This document shows, piece by piece, positions 22,737 to 35,399 of a DNA stretch of 64,000 nucleotides (position 1 is its first letter; the number at the start of each line of letters is the position of its first letter). The notes under the pieces were generated by a model. The model saw nothing but the letters and a program-made list of their open reading frames with translations. It had not been told where the DNA came from and searched no databases. Origin of the DNA: Diplosphaera chodatii. Taxonomy: Eukaryota > Chlorophyta > Trebouxiophyceae > Prasiolales > Stichococcaceae. The position numbers and the translations under genes are program-made. The DNA lies in the NCBI GenBank assembly GCA_032358165.1, contig JAALGY010000012.1, forward strand, positions 2,232,001 to 2,296,000, given 5' to 3'.

Positions 22737-24827
22737 TCACACCCATTCCGCTCCCAAGGCCGTGAGCTTGACATACGCTGCAGCAAAGTCGCTGAAGAAC
22801 TGCTGCTGATCCTTTGCATATGCATCGATGATCGCACGACACTCCGGATCGTCAGCAATCACCTGCAGAACGACATCGTCATGTCATCATGCACTGAGCA
22901 AACTAGCACGGTGGGAACACATACGCCTGCTGCAGACAAGACAAAGCAAGCACAGCTGGAGGCAGCGGTTGGCTCTCTATTCCTGCCATGTATGCCACGG
23001 TGCCCTCTGATGATCAGGCCGTCAAATCATGAAAAAGTTCCTGACACACAAACCCAACATAGGACCAGGCACAAGCTATGACGTGCAATGTAACTTGTGC
23101 TGTTAAACTATGGTACCTTGTCGGAGGGCAGCCCGATCATGGCGGCCATGGAGTCCCTGGGCGCCCCCGCCCACGGCTTCTGCTTCAGCGCCGTGTAGTA
23201 TGCATTGTCAAAGGTCACGGGGTCGCCAAACCCCTTGCTGCCCAGCTGCACAGCGGACACATGAAAGGATCAAGCGCCAGCACACCAATGTCAGCACATC
23301 ATCACCTGCAGTGTTTGAGCTCTGTCATCGTAACAAGTGCAGCTGCATCCTGATGCTAGTGCTGGCCGAGCGCAGCGCCGACACGCTGCTGAGGACCGGA
23401 CAGCCTGGCTGGCGGATCTGTGAGTCGCTCGTCGAGCAAATTGTGCCGTATCCCCACCGTGTGCGCGCCCAGGAGGGCGACCATCTCCTGGCAGCTGAGC
23501 GACTTGGCCGCAAAGGCCGCCCGCTGCGTCGCCGCATCCATCGTCTCCGCTGGCAACCTGTCTGCTGGGCCCGCCGCCGCTGCGTCCCGCCGACCTGCAG
23601 CATGTGCACGACACGATGGCCATGCAAGTGCATCTCACGTGCAGAAAGTGGCGAGCAGCTCAGCTGAGTGACCGCCACTACGGGCATGTGACGCTCATGT
23701 TACAACGGCATGTCCAACTGCACACCTATGGGGACATCGATGGCGGGGCCGCCTGTGATGCGCACCGCCTGCGCCCCCGCCAACGCGACGAGGTCCGCTG
23801 CTGACACCGCGCCCTCCGCAGGCGTGCCCACAAGAGCCTGCAGCAATTTAGAAGGGCTGTTCCTGCCCAGCTTACCTCCATCTTCCAGTCACCGGCTTTC
23901 TTGCCTTGGTGCGGCAGCCCGCAGCAGTGCAAGAGCAGACAGTCTGAAGGCCAGTGGAGCAGATGCATGCAGCGGCTGAGGACGCATGCCTTCTGCGCTG
24001 CCTCGATCACGCGCCAGCCTCGCTTGAGCCCAAAGTTCTCGGCGCGGTCCAGCTCGAACTGCACTGAGGCGTCTGCGCCGCCGTCCTTTGCGGCAGAGTC
24101 GTACGTGGCTGCATCGTGGAAGACCAGCCGCAGCATGACTGGCGCCTGGCAGCAGCAGCAACAGCTGCTGATAAGTGGTGACTTCCACCCTGTGCCGGGA
24201 GCAAGCTATAGCTGAAGTAGCACAGGTCAGCATGCAGGCATTGACGATGCCACACCATGTGGGCCGTTTCTAAGCAGCGGCACATCCACACCTTGGCTTT
24301 GTCCATGGCCTTGGCGAGCGCCCGGTCGACGGCTGCCTTCATGTCGCCCCTGAGCTGCTGCGGCGTGCCTGCCGACATGCCTGCTGCCGCGGCTGGCTGC
24401 ACCCTGCCGCCCCACAGCGGAGCTGCTGCCAACGCTGCTGTGGCTGATAGGAGCAGCTGTCTCCTTGCAATGTCTGGCTGCTGAGCCTCTGGAACCGGAT
24501 GTACCGCCTGCTGAGGCTCCTCTGAGACAGCAAGGCGCAGGGCATGTTGCAACAGCACCAAGCCAAGGCCCACGGCATACTGCTATCCAGCGAGATGGCC
24601 CACTCACCTGACATGCCGTTCGGTGCTGCTGCGTTGGATGCAGAAGCAGCGGCAGCGCGTGCTGTGCGCAAACTGCCATGCTGGAGTGTGTGTGTCACCT
24701 TTTGCTTACTGTGATGCAGGCTACAGCCATGAGACGTGCCCCTGACCTGACATGCTGTGCTGAGCCCTGTGCAGGGACGCGTCGTTTGTTGACTGCTTGG
24801 TACAAGCTGCATCGCGCAGGCATGCAT
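22737..24827 (-). CDS. TL29: Thylakoid lumen 29 kDa protein, ascorbate-peroxidase-like (TL29/APX4)
   Basis: Class I peroxidase-fold protein of the thylakoid lumen; plant TL29 associates with photosystem II and is reported to lack ascorbate peroxidase activity. Exon 1 ends in an Ala-rich segment (RTARAAAASASNAAAPNGMS) and joins in phase 1 to EEPQQAVHPVPEAQQ. Then DIARRQLLLSATAALAAA gives a twin-arginine plus hydrophobic core plus Ala-rich cleavage region, as expected for Tat import. Next come MLRLVFHDAATYD, ENFGLKRGWRVIEAAQ, AADLVALAGAQAVRITGGP, EMVALLGAHT joined to LGSKGFGDPVTFDNAYY, GLPSDK and the C-terminus YVKLTALGAEWV, stop at 22737-22739. GSKGFGDP after GAHT is specific to TL29. The start at 24827 is the furthest Met in the transit-peptide frame; 24812 is an alternative. 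Confidence 0.88.
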
Positions 24828-25304
24828 GTGCGAGAATGGTTAAGCGGGGCAAGACAATGTACGGAGCCTCTCAGAGCTTACTGTTGCATATGAGCCACTG
24901 TACAACATGTGCAATCAGTTGCTGACTGCTGCCAGCCTGACATTGTTGCAATCAATGCATGGCGCAACCGGGAACGGGCTCTGGTCCCATGCAGGTAGTC
25001 TTGGCACACACGAAGCTGCAAAGCTGCAGGTGCAACCTGCCTCTGTCTCAGCATATCCGTAGAAGTACCAGCACATCTAGAGGAGGTGATCCTGAGCCTT
25101 TGTGTGTTCATTGGCGTCAGCTGTGCTGTTGCTGGCAGATCATCGTTCCGCATGGTGTGGAGTCTCGAGATGCTGTCGTCGCTTGTCGCTTGCAGCTCTG
25201 TAGTAGTCGTGCGTATTAATCCAGCTGCTTGCGAATGCACTGACTCGCCAGCTCGTGACAGCAAGCCTGGCAAAGGGTGATCACGTCATTGTCATCCCAA
25301 CGCC
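24828..25304. promoter_or_regulatory. Divergent intergenic region (TL29 / kinesin)
   Basis: About 480 bp lies between two divergent starts and should carry both promoters. No defined element was recognised. Confidence 0.4.
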
Positions 25305-28300
25305 ATGCATCCTGCATTTGCCCAGTCGACCTCCTGCTCGGAGCCCAGCACCCCTCGAGCTCGCTCTAGGTTGCTCGAGGATACGAAAAACATCCATGGT
25401 CTGGCGCTATCGATGGCGTCGTGGCAGCGAGTGGGCTGTTCAGCAGGTGCAGCTGCCGTTGGCCACGAGGCGCATTACCGGCGATCAGAAGACAGAGCTG
25501 CGTCGGTAAGTGTTGCAAAAACCACAGTTATATCAGCTCATTCCTTAAACGGCCGCCTGTGCGATGTGAGTTCCCTACATTGCTGCCCGCACATGTCATA
25601 TGTAGCACGCACACCTGCCAGTGCTAATGATGACGCAGTCAAGGTCCATCGGCAGGCTCTGTCAGCCAGCATGCATTTCGTGTCCGTGAGCACCGTCAAA
25701 TTCATACATGGGCTGCGCCTGCAGCTGCCCGCTGGCACGCCGTGCATGGCAGGAGGCAATGGCGCTGGGGCGCCTCCCTGTAGCGGCCGTCTCAGCCCTG
25801 ATGGGCCATCACCGCCACCATCCATTGCCGGGGAGAGCAGCGGCTGCTTCGACGACGCTGCCAGCACCGTCTGCAGCGAGATGACCGAGGTGGCAGACAA
25901 CATAAAGGTGCCATGGGCCTGCAACACAAAAGCCGTCTGGTCATGGTACAGCCTCATGCCAGCGAGCGGGCTGCTTCTTGGTGAGTGCGCCACGTGCACT
26001 CCAGTGGGTCTGAAACTAGTCCGCAAGCAGTTCCTGATTGGACGCCCGTGACAGCGCAGGTAGTGGTGCGCGTCTGTCCACCCCTGCACGGCGAGGCTGC
26101 CGCCACCTCAGGTGAGACACATGGTGCAGCGCCACGCCTAGCGTATGATGTCGCCTTCGCGTCGTCACTCAGTTATCAACAACATCAAGACAGTGGCAGA
26201 AGTCAAGCTCGTCATGACACGATATTGCGCAGGATATCTCAGGCATCTGCAGGTGGCGGGACCGAGAGTGGTGTGTTTGAAGCCTCGACGGCGCACCTTC
26301 AGCTTCGATGATGTTCTGAATGAGGATGCCACGCAGCAGCAAGTGTTTCAAGGTGCGTGGGCCGGTCTGCGATCTTCGGAGCATCATGCTTTCGTGTGAC
26401 CAGGAAGCATTGATAGGGCCTGGGATGTGCTCGTCGGTGAAGCAACTGTTGCCTGTTGATAGCATGTCAGAGCGAACAGCATGCGCTGTGCAGCCGTGGG
26501 GCAGCCTGTGGTGGAGCATGTCATGGAGGGGTACAATGCTTGTGTCCTGGCATATGGGCAGACGGGCGCAGGTAAGTTTCTGAACCGTCCAGGACTCATG
26601 ACTGGTTTCTGTTTGCGCACCGCACAATGATGTTGTTTTGTAGAAGCTCGAGCATCATGCTGGCTTGCTACTTTGGCAGCTTGCCACTGCTCCCTGCAGG
26701 CAAGACACACACCATGATGGGCAACCTGGGGTCGGCTGCCGGCCGGGGGCTGGCACCGCGCATCTTCACCCTCCTGTTTGAGCGCATCGCTGCCAAGGAG
26801 ACGAGCCAGGTGATGGCTGGCCAGCAGGGCTTCCCATCCGCAGCTGGACCCTGCATGCTGCTGCTGAGGTGCAAGGTTGTAGGGCACATGAGCAGAAGTC
26901 GCCAGTGCCTCACAGCAGCATGCATTAGCTTGAACACATTCACAAGGAATGCAAGACCTGTCGACTTTATGTTGCTCTGCACCAGGTCAAGTGCAACGTC
27001 AAGTGCTCCTTCGTGGAGATCTACTGTGAGCGCATCACGGACCTGCTGCGGGGTGGCAGCGCCCGTGCACAGCCAGACAGCGTACTGCCACAGAGGGCTG
27101 CAGCCAGCGTGGCGGAGCCAACAGGTCATCCTCCAAGCCTGGACCTGGGGTTTGACCGCCTGCAGCATGGCTGCTTCGTCAAGAAGCTGACACATCATGA
27201 CGTCCAGAACGGTACGACCACGAGGAACAAGTGTCAAACGATATCTGGTGCGTGCGGCCCGCACGACACCTGATGCCTGCACCAACTGTCTGCCGACTGC
27301 CCCATGACATGCCAGGCGAACTGCCGGCATGTACCTAGAAGGTCTGAACACTTGTCAGTCCGCAACTGACGGCACTCTCCTGCTGTTGCGCGCAGCGGAT
27401 GACGTGATGGCGCTGCTTCAGGAGGGCAGCCGGCAGCGCGCAACAGCTGCAACCATTGCCAACGCCCAGTCCAGCCGCTCGCACAGCATCTTCACCGCCG
27501 ATATAGAGACGGTGCTGGTGGCTGAGGATGACCTCACTCAAGTGTGCTTCTCCCGCCTTAACCTCGTGGACCTAGCAGGTATCTCGGTAGCTGTTCCCAT
27601 GATGATGTGTGGTGCCCGTATGAACGGTCTGCATGTGACTGAGGTGCAGCAACGATACTAGCACACCACACAGCTGCGATGTTGGTGTTGTACTTTGCAT
27701 TTCCTGAGCGGATTCGTTGATGAATGCTGCATCAGGGCCTTTCCTGCAAGCGTGGACCGCTTATGCGGTCTCCTGCTGCAACCAACAGGTTCTGAGCGCT
27801 GCGACACGAGCGCTGCCACGAATGAGCAGGCGCTGGCAGAGATGCGCCAGATCAACACCTCGCTCACAGGGCTGGGCCGCGTCATCAAGGCCATGACGGA
27901 CGCAGCTCGAGCCGCCCGCCGTGGTACCCCTGCACCCACCCACATCCCCTACCGTGACAGCCGGCTGACGTTTCTGTTGGAGGTTAGCACACCTTGCCTG
28001 TGTGTGCATCGAGGAACGCAGATGAGATGCTCACCGCTGCATGCCTGGTGCATGCTTGAGGGTGGATGCCTACCAGCTTACTGCCTTCGACAGGAGTCGC
28101 TGGGTGGCAATGCCAAGACGTTCATGGTGGCGAATGTGAGCAGTGAAGCCCAGCACATGTCACAGACGTTCAAGACGCTGGAGTTTGCGCAGCTTGCTAA
28201 GCGCATCCACAACCGGGTGCGCTCCACCACTGCAGCATTTCTGTGTACAGGACCTGCAGCCACCTTAATGACGGCGTGCCGTTGACGGTTCCGCAGCATG

Positions 28301-31300
28301 CAGCTCACACGGCATGCAATGACTGCACATAGCTTTGCAGCAGCTGGATCTGCGCAACTATGCTAGTTGCAGAAAATCCCACCCTCTACGATGCTGGAGT
28401 GCGAAAGGCTGATGACGTGCTGTCTGCAGGCAGTGGTCAACGAGGATCTAAAGGGCAAAGCAGAGGTCCTGCAGCAAGAGCTCAACCGGCGTGCAGGGGT
28501 CATCGCTGAGCTGCGCCGCTCGCTGCAGTCATTTGAGGCTGCGGCAGCAGACAGGGCAGATGCAGCTGCTGCTTGTAGTCCGCCTGGCAGGTGCAAGTTG
28601 TGGGCGGGTGTTGTGCTGTGCATCACAAAAGGTGCTGCTGTACCCGTGCTACTGAATACTTGCCCTGCCGCTTCACCGGCGCCAGCATTTTTGTCAAGCA
28701 TTAGCAGCTCACTGAATTTAACCTGTGCACCTATGCACAGAGCCGGCTCGGGCAGCAGCATTGCCAGGGCGGAAGCTGCAGCCGCACGTCAGGCCGTTGC
28801 TGATGCTGATGTCATCATCGATGCTACCAGGCACGAGCTTCCAAGTGGTGTGAGCCTCAAAGCGCCATCAACATTTCAGCGGTGGTTTCTGCAGGGCACA
28901 CATCCGGTCGTACATCCTGATCGAGCAGGATTACAGACTCTTGTCTACGTTGACTCAGGGAGGCAGAGGCGGCCAGGGCTGAGGTACAAGCCGCACGTGC
29001 GGACGCCGCATCGCTGGTGGAGCAGCTCAGCCGGGAGCACCGCTCCCGCCAGCAGGTGGCCAGTGGCTCCTGTCAGCGGCGCTTGTCAGCATGTCCTGCG
29101 TGTTGATCGCATTCATGCAGGGAGCACCGTTGGTGCCCGCAATGCTGCAGGCAGAGGCAGAGGCGGCAAAGCTGGCGGCAGACTTGGCCGAGCTGGAGGA
29201 TTTGGCGCACGCGTCGCACGGTCGCGTGCTAGAGCTGGAAGCCCAGGTAGAGGCCCAGTGCGAGGCGGCCATCGAGGATATGCAGCGCCACGAGGCTGCC
29301 ATGGACGCCCTGCAGCAGGTTTCCTGCAACACCTATCCAAATTCTCGAATCTGCTCTTGCTTGTCAAGCTGGTCATCGATGTCAAGTCAGCATGTTGCCA
29401 AGGAACTGCGGCAGACCAGGCACAGCGAGCTTAGAGCTGCTGACAGCTGCCTGCTGTAGACCAATGTGGGCCTGGAGACAGCGGCTGACAGTGCCGCTGA
29501 GGCTGCGGCGGTGCTTCGCCAGCACGCGCTGAGGTGGCGCGACCGCGCCAGCCGCTACCGCAAGGCATGCCCCAACCCTGCTACACGGCACCCTGGCATC
29601 ACTGCCCCAGCACAGTCACGTATCTTGCTACATGCACTTCGTAGCATGGGACCTGCATGTGCAACATCTCACAGCGGCTGTTCATGATGCTGGTCGATGG
29701 CACTGAGTCGGTGTTGCTGCTCAGGAGCGGGATGAAGCTCGCAGCCAGCTGGCGACCGTCAGTGCACAGCTGGCGGTGGCACAGGAGAAGGTGTGCATCC
29801 CTGCAGCTGCAGTTGGTACCTAGGGGAGGTGGTGCAGAAGTAGTGCGCTGTGCGTTATGCAAAACTGCTGCATAAACCCGCCCTCGTGCTACTGCAGGTG
29901 CGGAGAGGCGAGCGCATCTTCAATGTCATCCGCGGCAGCATCCAGTGGGGCACTTCACTGCCTCCAGCTGCACCAGCAGCCGATGACAGGTCAGCGGGTT
30001 TGGTCCCAGCTGTCCAAATGTGCAAGTGTGTAATAGTGAGGGTTATGGCCCTGGTGGGGTGTGCAATTGTGCGCTTCCAGTGCATGTGAATCGGGCAGGC
30101 GGACACTGTGCCAGCTGCGAAGCGGGTTGTGCGAAGCCTCCGTCAATCGTTTGCATTCGGTGTTGCTTCAGGCGGCCTGGAGGCCTGCTGCAGCGGGCCT
30201 TGCGGTCACCCACAGGCACGCTGCTGTCAGCTGTGGCCCGCAGGCTGGGCCCGGCAGGCGGTGCAGCCGGCAACCCAGCAGCAGATGGTTCTGCAGCTCT
30301 GACGGCAACTCCAACGGAGCCTCTGCCTGTGTGCAGCACAGCTGGCAGCAGAGGTGTGGCAACTGTGCACGGCGCTCCTCCTTGGCGTGCTCCACCTTGT
30401 GCACCACCACTCGCATCGCCGCTGGCGCCTGCCTCCGACATGCAGCAACACCACGGCGGTGGCGAGGGTGGCAGCTCTGTCGCAGCGGCGACTGCAGCCG
30501 CTGACGGCCTGGGCGCAGAGGCGGCCACCCCGCGGCCACCGCACGACTTCAGCTTCACATCGCCTGCAGGCTTCCCACGCAGGTGCTCAGACTGTTGTTG
30601 AATATCAACTGGCCATCGGCCTTTTGTGTGTACCGCTTGACGGCATACTGCCATATGGCAAGCGCACACTTTTCCCGTGCCGTGTGTCACCAGGCTGTCT
30701 ACTCAGGGATAGACCCTGTCTGCAGGACGCTGCATCAGCAGCGCCAACACCAGCAAGAAACACGCCAGTCTTCAGTCGGAAGCAGCAGCGACAGCGACAG
30801 CAACATCGAGCGGCCTGCAACACCACAGCTGCGCTCCCCAGCGGCCAGCAGCATAGTCTCTGGCTGGGCGCAGGCCACAGAGCACACACACGCCGCAGCA
30901 CTGCCAGCGGATGACACCAGCTCAGCGACGAGCACAGGCAGCACGGTGACTGCACGGCTGCCGTCAGAGGGCTCCGGCACCGGAGAAACAACCGTGCAGT
31001 CCCAGCAGGCAAACAGCGGCCACGCTGCTGCAGATCTCTCTTGCGAGCATGGTAAGAGCCTGAGCTTGCGCAGCAGGTATGGCACTTTGGCTCCGCCCAA
31101 CACGCCAGCTCAGCCGCCTGATGGAGCACCAAAGCAGCGTCAGCGCAGCGGCAGTCCAGGCCCTGCAGCGGCCACCGGCTTTAGCAGCGATGTCAGAGGC
31201 GGCGGCCCTCCGAGAGCCGTCAGGCTGGAGCATGCCGCTGGACAGGAGAAGGGCCGCGCCTCCCTGAATGCCAAGCGTAAGGGCTCTCCACGCCGAGCGA

Positions 31301-31689
31301 AGGGTAGGGCAAACATGGTTCGACCCAGTAAACAGAGTGCTGATCAGCTGGTGCTCTTGCTGCAGTATAACAGTCTGGCTGAGCATGTGAATCACAGGCA
31401 CAACCGCAACATGCTCCAAATGGCAATACCCGCAGTGTTGTGCTGTTACACAGGCGTCCGAGTCCCACCGCTGGCTCTGAGCGGCACCAACACCGCCAAC
31501 GTCGTGCCAGGCGGCGCGGCGTCAGCACTCAGCAGCCGCGGGGGCAACGGCGAAGGCGGTGCTTCAGGGCATGCCCGCCACTGGCGCGCGACTTCTGATA
31601 TCGGCGGCTCAGTGACGGCCCGGCTGCGGCCGCCGCTGGTGTTGCCCGGTGGCAGCGCTGTGTTCTTTGCAGATGAGAATGAGTCCTGA
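25305..31689 (+). CDS. Kinesin with N-terminal motor and coiled-coil stalk (kinesin-12-like)
   Basis: ATP-driven microtubule motor. The motor is rebuilt from many exons: NIK joined to VVVRVCPPLHG; TFSFDDVLNEDATQQQVFQ; EGYNACVLAYGQTGAG joined to KTHTMMGN (P-loop GQTGAGKT); CSFVEIYCERITDLL; NAQSSRSHSIFTADI (switch I); LNLVDLAG joined to SERCDTSA (switch II); MRQINTSLTGLGRVIKAM; HIPYRDSRLTFLLE joined to ESLGGNAKTFMVANVS; FAQLAKRIHNR. AVVNEDLKGKAEVLQQEL follows, and this neck sequence resembles kinesin-12. Later exons to about 29900 are Glu/Ala/Arg-rich and predicted coiled coil (AEAEAAKLAADLAELEDLA). The last 700 bp encode a Ser/Pro/Gly-rich disordered tail ending at 31689. The kinesin-12 assignment is inference. 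The start at 25305 makes a phase-0 join to the next exon but is unproven. Confidence 0.9.
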
Positions 31690-32171
31690 GGATCATGCAG
31701 TGATTGAATCATTGGCAGGGTTGGATCACATGTAGGTCGAGAAGCGCAGAGAACTCAACGTGTGATGCCTGGTGTTCATGCCAGTGCGGATGTCCCATGG
31801 CAACAGCGCCGATTTGGAACTGAAACAGACTCAAGATCCATTACGCTCTGCCCCTAGACCACGCCATTGAATTGCCAGCCGCACGCAGTTGTCCAAATGT
31901 GATCAGTCTTGAGGGCTGAATCTATGAATGCAAGGCACGAGTTCCGGGTATCGCCTTCTAAGTGGTGCAACTGCAGTAAACACAACGCAGTACACAGAAG
32001 GGTCAATCGTACTGCATGGTGCGTCGGGAATTCAACAGGTGCAGCAATCGTGGTGCACAGCGCTGCACTTTGTGAATGTCGAATCTAGACCGCATCAAAA
32101 TGCTCTGCACATGTCCACACAGCAGCTGCCGCAGCTTGGGTCATGCAGAGTTGAGGCTGTCAGGATGAGTG
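31690..32171. other. Intergenic, promoter of the DUF7164 gene expected
   Basis: This 480 bp lies between two genes on the same strand. No TGTAA or other clear signal was seen downstream of the kinesin stop. Confidence 0.35.
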
Positions 32172-34519
32172 ATGGCCAGCACCATTGACAAACGGCGCAC
32201 AACCTCGCAGCGTGCCAGGGCTCAGTGCTTAGGCTTGGTAGTCTCTGCGGCTGTCCTGCTGTGTGGAGGATACCTGCTCGGCAGGGCGGCCGCTGCTCGT
32301 AGTGCACCTGCGCACTTGGATGCAAGGAGTCACTCCGCAGACAGAACAGCAGCAGCGCCACTGGGCACAGCATCGAACGTCACAGCTGCTCACAGCATCA
32401 ATGGGCTGCACAGTGGCGGGAGGGAACTGCAGCAGATTGGCATCGCCGTTGCGGTGTCTGCCAGGCCCGAGCATGTGAGCACACAGTGGCACGGTCCTTC
32501 TGTGCCATGTCTCGTACATGGTACAGCATGTCATTGCCGTCCGACAGCGGGATCAACAGGATCCGACCAGACTGCACGGTTAGCAGCGCCCATGCAAGGG
32601 GTGGACTCTGATGCCGGCACACAAGCCTCCCAGTGTCTCGCCCTGATGAATCCTGCTGGTCTGCAGCACCTCAGCTGCGTAGCGCCCCTGCCCGCAGGTG
32701 CTGCAGCTGCTGTCGATGCTGCTGCCGTCGTGGCAGATGCTGCGGTCGCGGCCCGAGTCCCGCGGCGTGGTGCTCGACCTGCTGATCTTCTGCGAGGGGG
32801 CATCCTGCCAGGAGCTGCCGCCAGAGTGCCGCCCGATGCGGAGCCCAGGCACGAGCGCCTGCTGTGAAACTCTCCTCAGCCTCATCAGGCATTGCAACGT
32901 GGTGCTACAAGTGGGCCTTGGCCGACGTCCCTCTGCAGCGGCTGCCCCAGAACCTAGGTGCCCAGTTCGCTGATTGACATAGGTTTGACATGGAAGTTTA
33001 ACGGTCTGCTTGCCACACAGTAGCAGGCTTGAACCTGCTCAGTCGACGGTCACCTGCGAGGACTAGCAGCAGGACGAGTGTGCTGGAAACCTGGTGCAGG
33101 ATCAAGATCGGGTGTCGGCTCGCAGGTGGAGGCAACGGTGATGCCGCTACAGTTGCAGTTTCAATGCTGATGTGCGGCCTCGATCCACATGCAGGCGGGC
33201 GCATCTTTGCGCACGACGAGGTGTCGAACTGCTGGTTCGTGGAGCAGGATGCCGAGGCTGTCGCAAGGTGGTCGGACTACCTGTTCATGACGAGCATCCA
33301 GTTCCTGGTGCAGCGGGAGATGGTGGAGATCGCCCCGAGGTGAAATGCTTTACGGCGTCTGCCAAGATAGCCACAGTCACGTACAGTTAGCATGGTGCGG
33401 GATTTCATCAAAGCCTGTCCCTGCAGCAAGGGGATGTAAGCGCATTTGACTGATGAGCAGCATGAGCATCAATCAGCTTGACCTGCTGACTGCTGTGCAG
33501 CAGCGGTGCCAGCAGCAGCTGTTGTGCGGCTGATGCTCACATGAGGAGGAGTTGGGTTGCGCCTGGCTGGGTCTTGCTGAGAGTCCGGTGCAATGAAGCC
33601 AATCCCATGCTGTGCTAGTTTGCTCCCAGGTACCACAGGATCCTGCGCACAGACGAGGACGTGTTCCTCACGCCGCGGCTGCTGACATGGCGGGCGCCGC
33701 ATGACGCCGTGTTCGGCGAGGTGTGACGCGGACATGCGCATCGGGCGGAAACCAGCCTCGAAGAACGCTGCGCTTGTGTGCACGTCTTGAGCAGGCTGCC
33801 TTTGATTGGTAGCTGTGAGGCGGCTGCAGCACTCGTAGGGGGTGTGCTGTCTGCAGGCCGGGTACCGGGACGCTTTCAACCAGGAGCGGCTTCCTCAGGT
33901 GGCCGCCAAGTACGGCCTCAAGCACCGGGGTGCGCAGAACACCATCTGCTGCACCTCTGCACGTTGGTGGACAGTAGCAGTTGGCATGGCCCGTTTCATG
34001 GCAACTGCTTCCGCCCGTAGGAATCAGCTCTGCAATGGGCATCTCACAGCATTCAGCGCCCGCAGCGGTGTCACGCTGCTGCACACCAAGACCAGCCTGA
34101 CTCCCAGCTGCAGGGGTGACCGACATCGAGTCCACCTGGCTGGCGCCGCCGCAGCTGGTGCTGGACATCGCAAACCTCACCCTGGCCGTGGGCAGGTGCC
34201 TCCACCTGTCCACATCTTGCCTCCAGCCGGCCTGGTCCACATGAGCACGCGGCTGTGCGATCATCTGCTGGTCGTGGCGATGTTGCACTTGCTTGTATGG
34301 GTTGCTTGGATGCAATATGGTGCAGGCGCAGACAAGGTCTGGTGCAAGGACCCGGGTGTGCGTGCCTGCTGCTGCAGGAGCCTGCTGGACAACGAGTGGG
34401 ACATGACGCTGCCGGGTCTGGCCGAGCAGGCCGGCAAGCCGGGCTGGTCGGAGAAAGGCAAGGTGAGGCCCCGGCGCGCAGCAGGCAGTGAGCACGGGCA
34501 GCATGCTACGCAAGATGTG

Positions 34520-34588
<69 letters not shown>

Positions 34589-35399
34589 AGAGTCCTGGCT
34601 GATCAGCTCACAAGAACACCAGCTGCTGAGCTGCCGTGGCGAATACGGTCTGATTGCTGCCAGACATCTGGCTGTCGGTGTGCAGTTTATCCGTGTCAAT
34701 TGTTTTTCTGCAGTGGCCGGAGTGGTGGAAGGGTGTCGTCAGTCTGTACGCAGCCGAGGTGTGCAGGCTCACCATGACTTGTAATCTGGCATTTGTCTGC
34801 TGCATGCTTGGATGACGACACGACGCTAGCGCACGAAGGTGTTGTCAGATAACGCACTGACAGCGCTCGCATGCCATTATGCAGCTGGCCATCAACCACC
34901 TCCTGCCTGACCTCCAGCAGTCGCACGTCAGTCCAGAGATCGCTGAATGGAGCATTTCGGTACTGTTGCATACAGCATTTGTGTTGGCTGATGAACCGTC
35001 TTCGTATGACTGTTTTACCATCCGCTGCATGTTGTTCCCCAGCACTCGCAAACTTGTGACCCTAACGCTGCCGCTGCCCTGCAGCAGCCATGTGCTCTTC
35101 CGCTGCGGATGTGCGTCTCATCGCCGCTGTGCTGCTGCCATTGCCTGCAGGACTCCTCGATCGGCAAGGTGGTGCATATCCACTGCGCTCAATCGGACGA
35201 GGCGTTCTCCAAGTGGAAGTTCCGGGATTCGCTCTTGGCGACGCCGGGTCGGGTGCCCAGTGCAGAGAGGCGGGCGACATATACAGAGCAGCGGCTGGCG
35301 CTCATCAGCGACGGCATGCCGGTGCAGCATTATGCCAGCTCTGTGGCTCAGCAGGCGGTGCGCACTGCAGCGGCTGTCGCCCAGTTCACGACCGCATGA
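32172..35399 (+). CDS. Type II membrane protein with a DUF7164-like (glycosyltransferase-like) domain
   Basis: The N-terminus has a short basic tail followed by one hydrophobic segment (CLGLVVSAAVLLCGGYLLG), the layout of a Golgi signal-anchor protein. An exon join then gives SRGVVLDLLIFCE. Further exons encode DEVSNCWFVEQDAEAVARW, YHRILRTDEDVFLTPRLL (a DxD-like TDED), YRDAFNQERLPQVAAKYGLKHRG, GSTWLAPPQLVLDIANL, WPEWWKGVVSLYAAEMAINH and VVHIHCAQSDEAFSKWKF, ending at 35397-35399. The YLLRTDxDxFLTP / GLKHRG / GSTW / EWPxWYxGVxxxYAxExAxNH order is that of DUF7164 proteins of algae and oomycetes. Enzymatic activity is inferred only. Exons between 32880 and 33160 were not resolved. The intron at 34463-34713 carries a triplet repeat. 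Confidence 0.78.
34521..34588 (+). repeat. (GCT)22 microsatellite in an intron
   Basis: An uninterrupted GCT run of about 22 units ends in GCTGCAG. It lies in the intron between the exon ending GEKGK-type sequence at 34462 (GTGAGG donor) and the exon starting WPEWW at 34714 (TTTTCTGCAG acceptor). The long poly-Ala and poly-Cys open frames here are artefacts of the repeat. Confidence 0.97.

Noticed and set aside
22737..24827. Annotation as a true stromal or cytosolic ascorbate peroxidase
   Set aside because: The twin-arginine lumen signal and GSKGFGDP after GAHT point to TL29 rather than catalytic APX.
28367..29434. A single 355-codon ORF as a separate gene
   Set aside because: It overlaps coiled-coil exons of the kinesin and runs through introns; the exon frames fit the kinesin stalk better.
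34488..34784. Open frames with long poly-Ala (plus), poly-Cys and poly-Leu-type runs
   Set aside because: They are translations of the intronic (GCT)n repeat in different frames; the flanking exons of the DUF7164 gene splice over it.
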